The position numbers were made by a program, and so were the translations under genes. This document shows, piece by piece, positions 47,981 through 64,000 of a DNA stretch of 64,000 nt. Location of the stretch: assembly GCA_020137815.1 (NCBI GenBank), contig CM035356.1, positions 3,961,356-4,025,355 of the forward strand, read 5' to 3'. This stretch comes from Hormiphora californensis. Taxonomy: Eukaryota > Ctenophora > Tentaculata > Cydippida > Pleurobrachiidae. The notes below the pieces were generated by a model. The model was given only the letters and a program-made list of their open reading frames with translations. It had not been told where the DNA came from and did not search any database. Numbering within the stretch: position 1 is the stretch's first letter; every line of letters starts with the position of its first letter.

Positions 47981-48357
47981 TTTTATTTAGAAATTTCCTT
48001 GACTGATCCAGATGTCTCTTTTATTGTGGTACTGAAAATAAACTAGTTATGGTTAATGGAATTAGAATGGGCCGAGAATCTAGCTCTATTTTAAATTAAT
48101 TAACACATCAAATTCAATTGTCGTTTCAAAAGTACAACTGAATCGAATTTTCCTCGATTTGGCCCCTAACCTACTATTTCACGAGCTGTTCTTGATCCAT
48201 ATAGCCATCAAACTTCGCAGGTTGATTTTACTACAGTCGGGATCAACATAGAGTCAGAGATGTTTGGAAATTCCTCTTCTTTCCACTCCCAGAAACAAAA
48301 CGCCAAACTCAATGTCATTATATTGTTCAGCTAAACAGGAAGTAAGTTGGTTATAAA

Positions 48358-49203
48358 GAAAAGTTGGGGGGGGGGGCCGGCTGAAGTTTTTGAAGTCGAC
48401 TTCAAAAACTTCAAAGAGAAACTTAGGGTGGAAAACTTCAAAAACTTCAAAAACTTCAAAAACTCATATCTCCTAAACCGTTGAAGATAGGCCCTATGTT
48501 GCTTCATAACTCTTATATAAACTTGCATATTCCGAACAAGATGCACCCCTTTAAAAAGCCCATAGTCACTCATAAACCATTAAAACTGGGTCTAGCCCAA
48601 AAAAAGTCATGCGCACACACAAAATTATGAAAATATCCCATAATCCCTCGAATTAGATGAGGTGGAGACTTCATTTTGGCACGTACCCCCACTAACTCGA
48701 GGCCGCTGATGATTTTGGTGTCCATATTTTTTTCACTACTCCCTTCATAAAAAAATTTGCATTTTGTGAAACTGGCAAAAAGGGTGTGGCCCCACAAAAT
48801 CTTTTGAAAATTTACTTGATAATTTTTAAACACTTTCTTTGCATTTTCTAGGTAATTTTTTGAGTTATAGAATGAAAATGAAATCTGTTTTTACAAAAAA
48901 CTTGAATTTTTTACACCAAATTGTGCCATGGATTTCATGGCTAGGAATCATTGTAAATATCCTAATTTGTGGTAGAAAAAGGGCAGACAAGGACGGATAA
49001 CTTTGCCACAATATGTATTAAGCATGAAACTAACCTAAACAAGTGTAATAATTGTCACTGATAGCATATAAAAGTAGTTTAGAGTTTTTGAAGTTTTTGA
49101 AGTTTTTGAAGTCAACTTCAAAAACTTCAAAAACTCAAAAAATAGGGTGGAAAACTTCAAACTTCAAAAACTTCAGCCGCCCCCCCCCCCCCCCCCCCCC
49201 CCC
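48358..49203. mobile_element. 845-bp foldback with G-run/C-run ends and GAAGTTTTT arms
   Basis: The left end is a G-run followed by CCGGCTGAAGTTTTTGAAGT. The right end is CTTCAAAAACTTCAGCCG followed by a run of more than 20 C. Each end also holds a small hairpin made of repeated GAAGTTTTT units (about 48378-48470 and 49080-49170). The roughly 600-bp interior is AT-rich with no protein. Confidence 0.75.
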
Positions 49204-49414
49204 GAAAAGTTTAGTGGGAGTTTATAATTCAGTTAAGCTACAATCATTTATTATTAATTTACAAACTTGAAAGATAAAACAAAAGACTTTCACAGAATTA
49301 TGAATGCTTCATCACCACATTGTGATCACTCTATCTATACAAAATCACCTTTCAGAGCTTAGTAACTACAATTCGAACTTTCAAATATTTACAGTTTACC
49401 CAATACTTCCGGAA

Positions 49415-49490
49415 CTGTCTGGCAGCGCCGACCCGTTCTGAGCGCACTGTTTTGATAATCAAAACGGGGTCTGGGCCGGGGCCGTGATAC
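49415..49490. mobile_element. Mini-hAT-like MITE, copy 6 (right end decayed)
   Basis: CTGTCTGGCAGCGCCGACCC GTTCTGAGCGCACTGTTTTG ATAATCAAAACGGGGTCTGG, then divergent. It lies downstream of the SOS stop codon. Confidence 0.6.
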
Positions 49491-49824
49491 TGTTTCATTA
49501 AGCTCTCGACTCTCCTTACGAATTAAATTATGGTTCCAGTGATTCCACTTGGCGAGAAAAATATATACATGTATCAGTATCACTAAACGTGTGTGTATGA
49601 CATGCCTGTATGATCTATAAAAATATTATGGCTATCAAAATATAAAGTTGTGCTTGGTTCAAAACAACCAAACCAGGCCATGGTTCAGTACAGTTATGTT
49701 TAGGCCTACTAAGTAAAATTAAATGATATATTAAAGTTTATTGAAATTGAATGAAGGCATCATCTCGCCTGCAGAACAGCTCCATCTCTCTAACTCCCTA
49801 CTATCATATAGCATGACAGTAACA

Positions 49825-63946
<14,122 letters not shown>

Positions 63947-64000
63947 TCCTTGGAATTGAGATTGGAGAGTTATCAATTTATCTGGATAAAAACTAGATCT

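Overview
This is nuclear DNA from an intron-rich eukaryote. The gene set points to an animal (or a very close relative) outside the vertebrates: a complete SMC6, YIF1, V-ATPase subunit G, the ciliary protein DLEC1, a Ras exchange factor of the Son-of-sevenless (SOS) type, NDUFAF8, a probable DAP3/MRPS29, an SV2/SVOP/SLC22-like transporter, a cyclic-nucleotide-binding protein and two small secreted proteins. Exons were assembled by eye from GT-AG junctions, reading-phase continuity and family resemblance. SMC6, V-ATPase G, DLEC1, the secreted peptides and the visible part of SOS close in frame with a correct stop. I cannot name the phylum; the abundant foldback repeats, non-LTR retroelements and gene repertoire would fit a marine invertebrate.

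Layout: 1-1604, minus-strand mitochondrial P-loop protein running off the left edge (probable DAP3). 1896-2093, NDUFAF8 (minus). 2592-8459, SMC6 in 19 exons (minus). 8895-10277, retroelement remnant and a hairpin. 10300-11640, small inverted-repeat elements. 11648-16372, YIF1 (plus) with a 1.5 kb foldback in intron 2. 17091-19964, a 2.9 kb palindrome. 20093-21014, V-ATPase G (minus). 21060-28740, almost gene-free: MITE-like hairpins, an 8-bp satellite, a 2 kb minisatellite and a foldback. 28830-29703, LINE fragment. 30012-46427, DLEC1 in 22 recognised exons (plus), with a nearly complete LINE in intron 4 and a 1.7 kb composite insertion in intron 6. 46938-47980, secreted 16-cysteine peptide (minus). 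48358-49203, foldback. 49825-63946, SOS (minus), running towards the right edge.

The most notable feature is the SOS locus. Its introns hold three other genes: an intronless transporter on the opposite strand, an intronless cyclic-nucleotide-binding protein on the same strand, and a two-exon secreted acidic peptide on the opposite strand. A second theme is a family of about 40-75 bp MITEs ending in CTGTCTGGCG...CAGACAG. Four copies have 8-bp target duplications (hAT-like). One copy has split a DLEC1 splice acceptor from its pyrimidine tract, and another supplies a stop codon to a read-through form of SOS. A third theme is duplicated splice acceptors in YIF1, DLEC1 and the small secreted gene.

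Several otherwise well-conserved frames (YIF1, the cyclic-nucleotide-binding gene, the LINE) carry single-base frameshifts. This could reflect residual assembly errors as easily as decay. Splice coordinates were counted by hand and may be off by a base or two.
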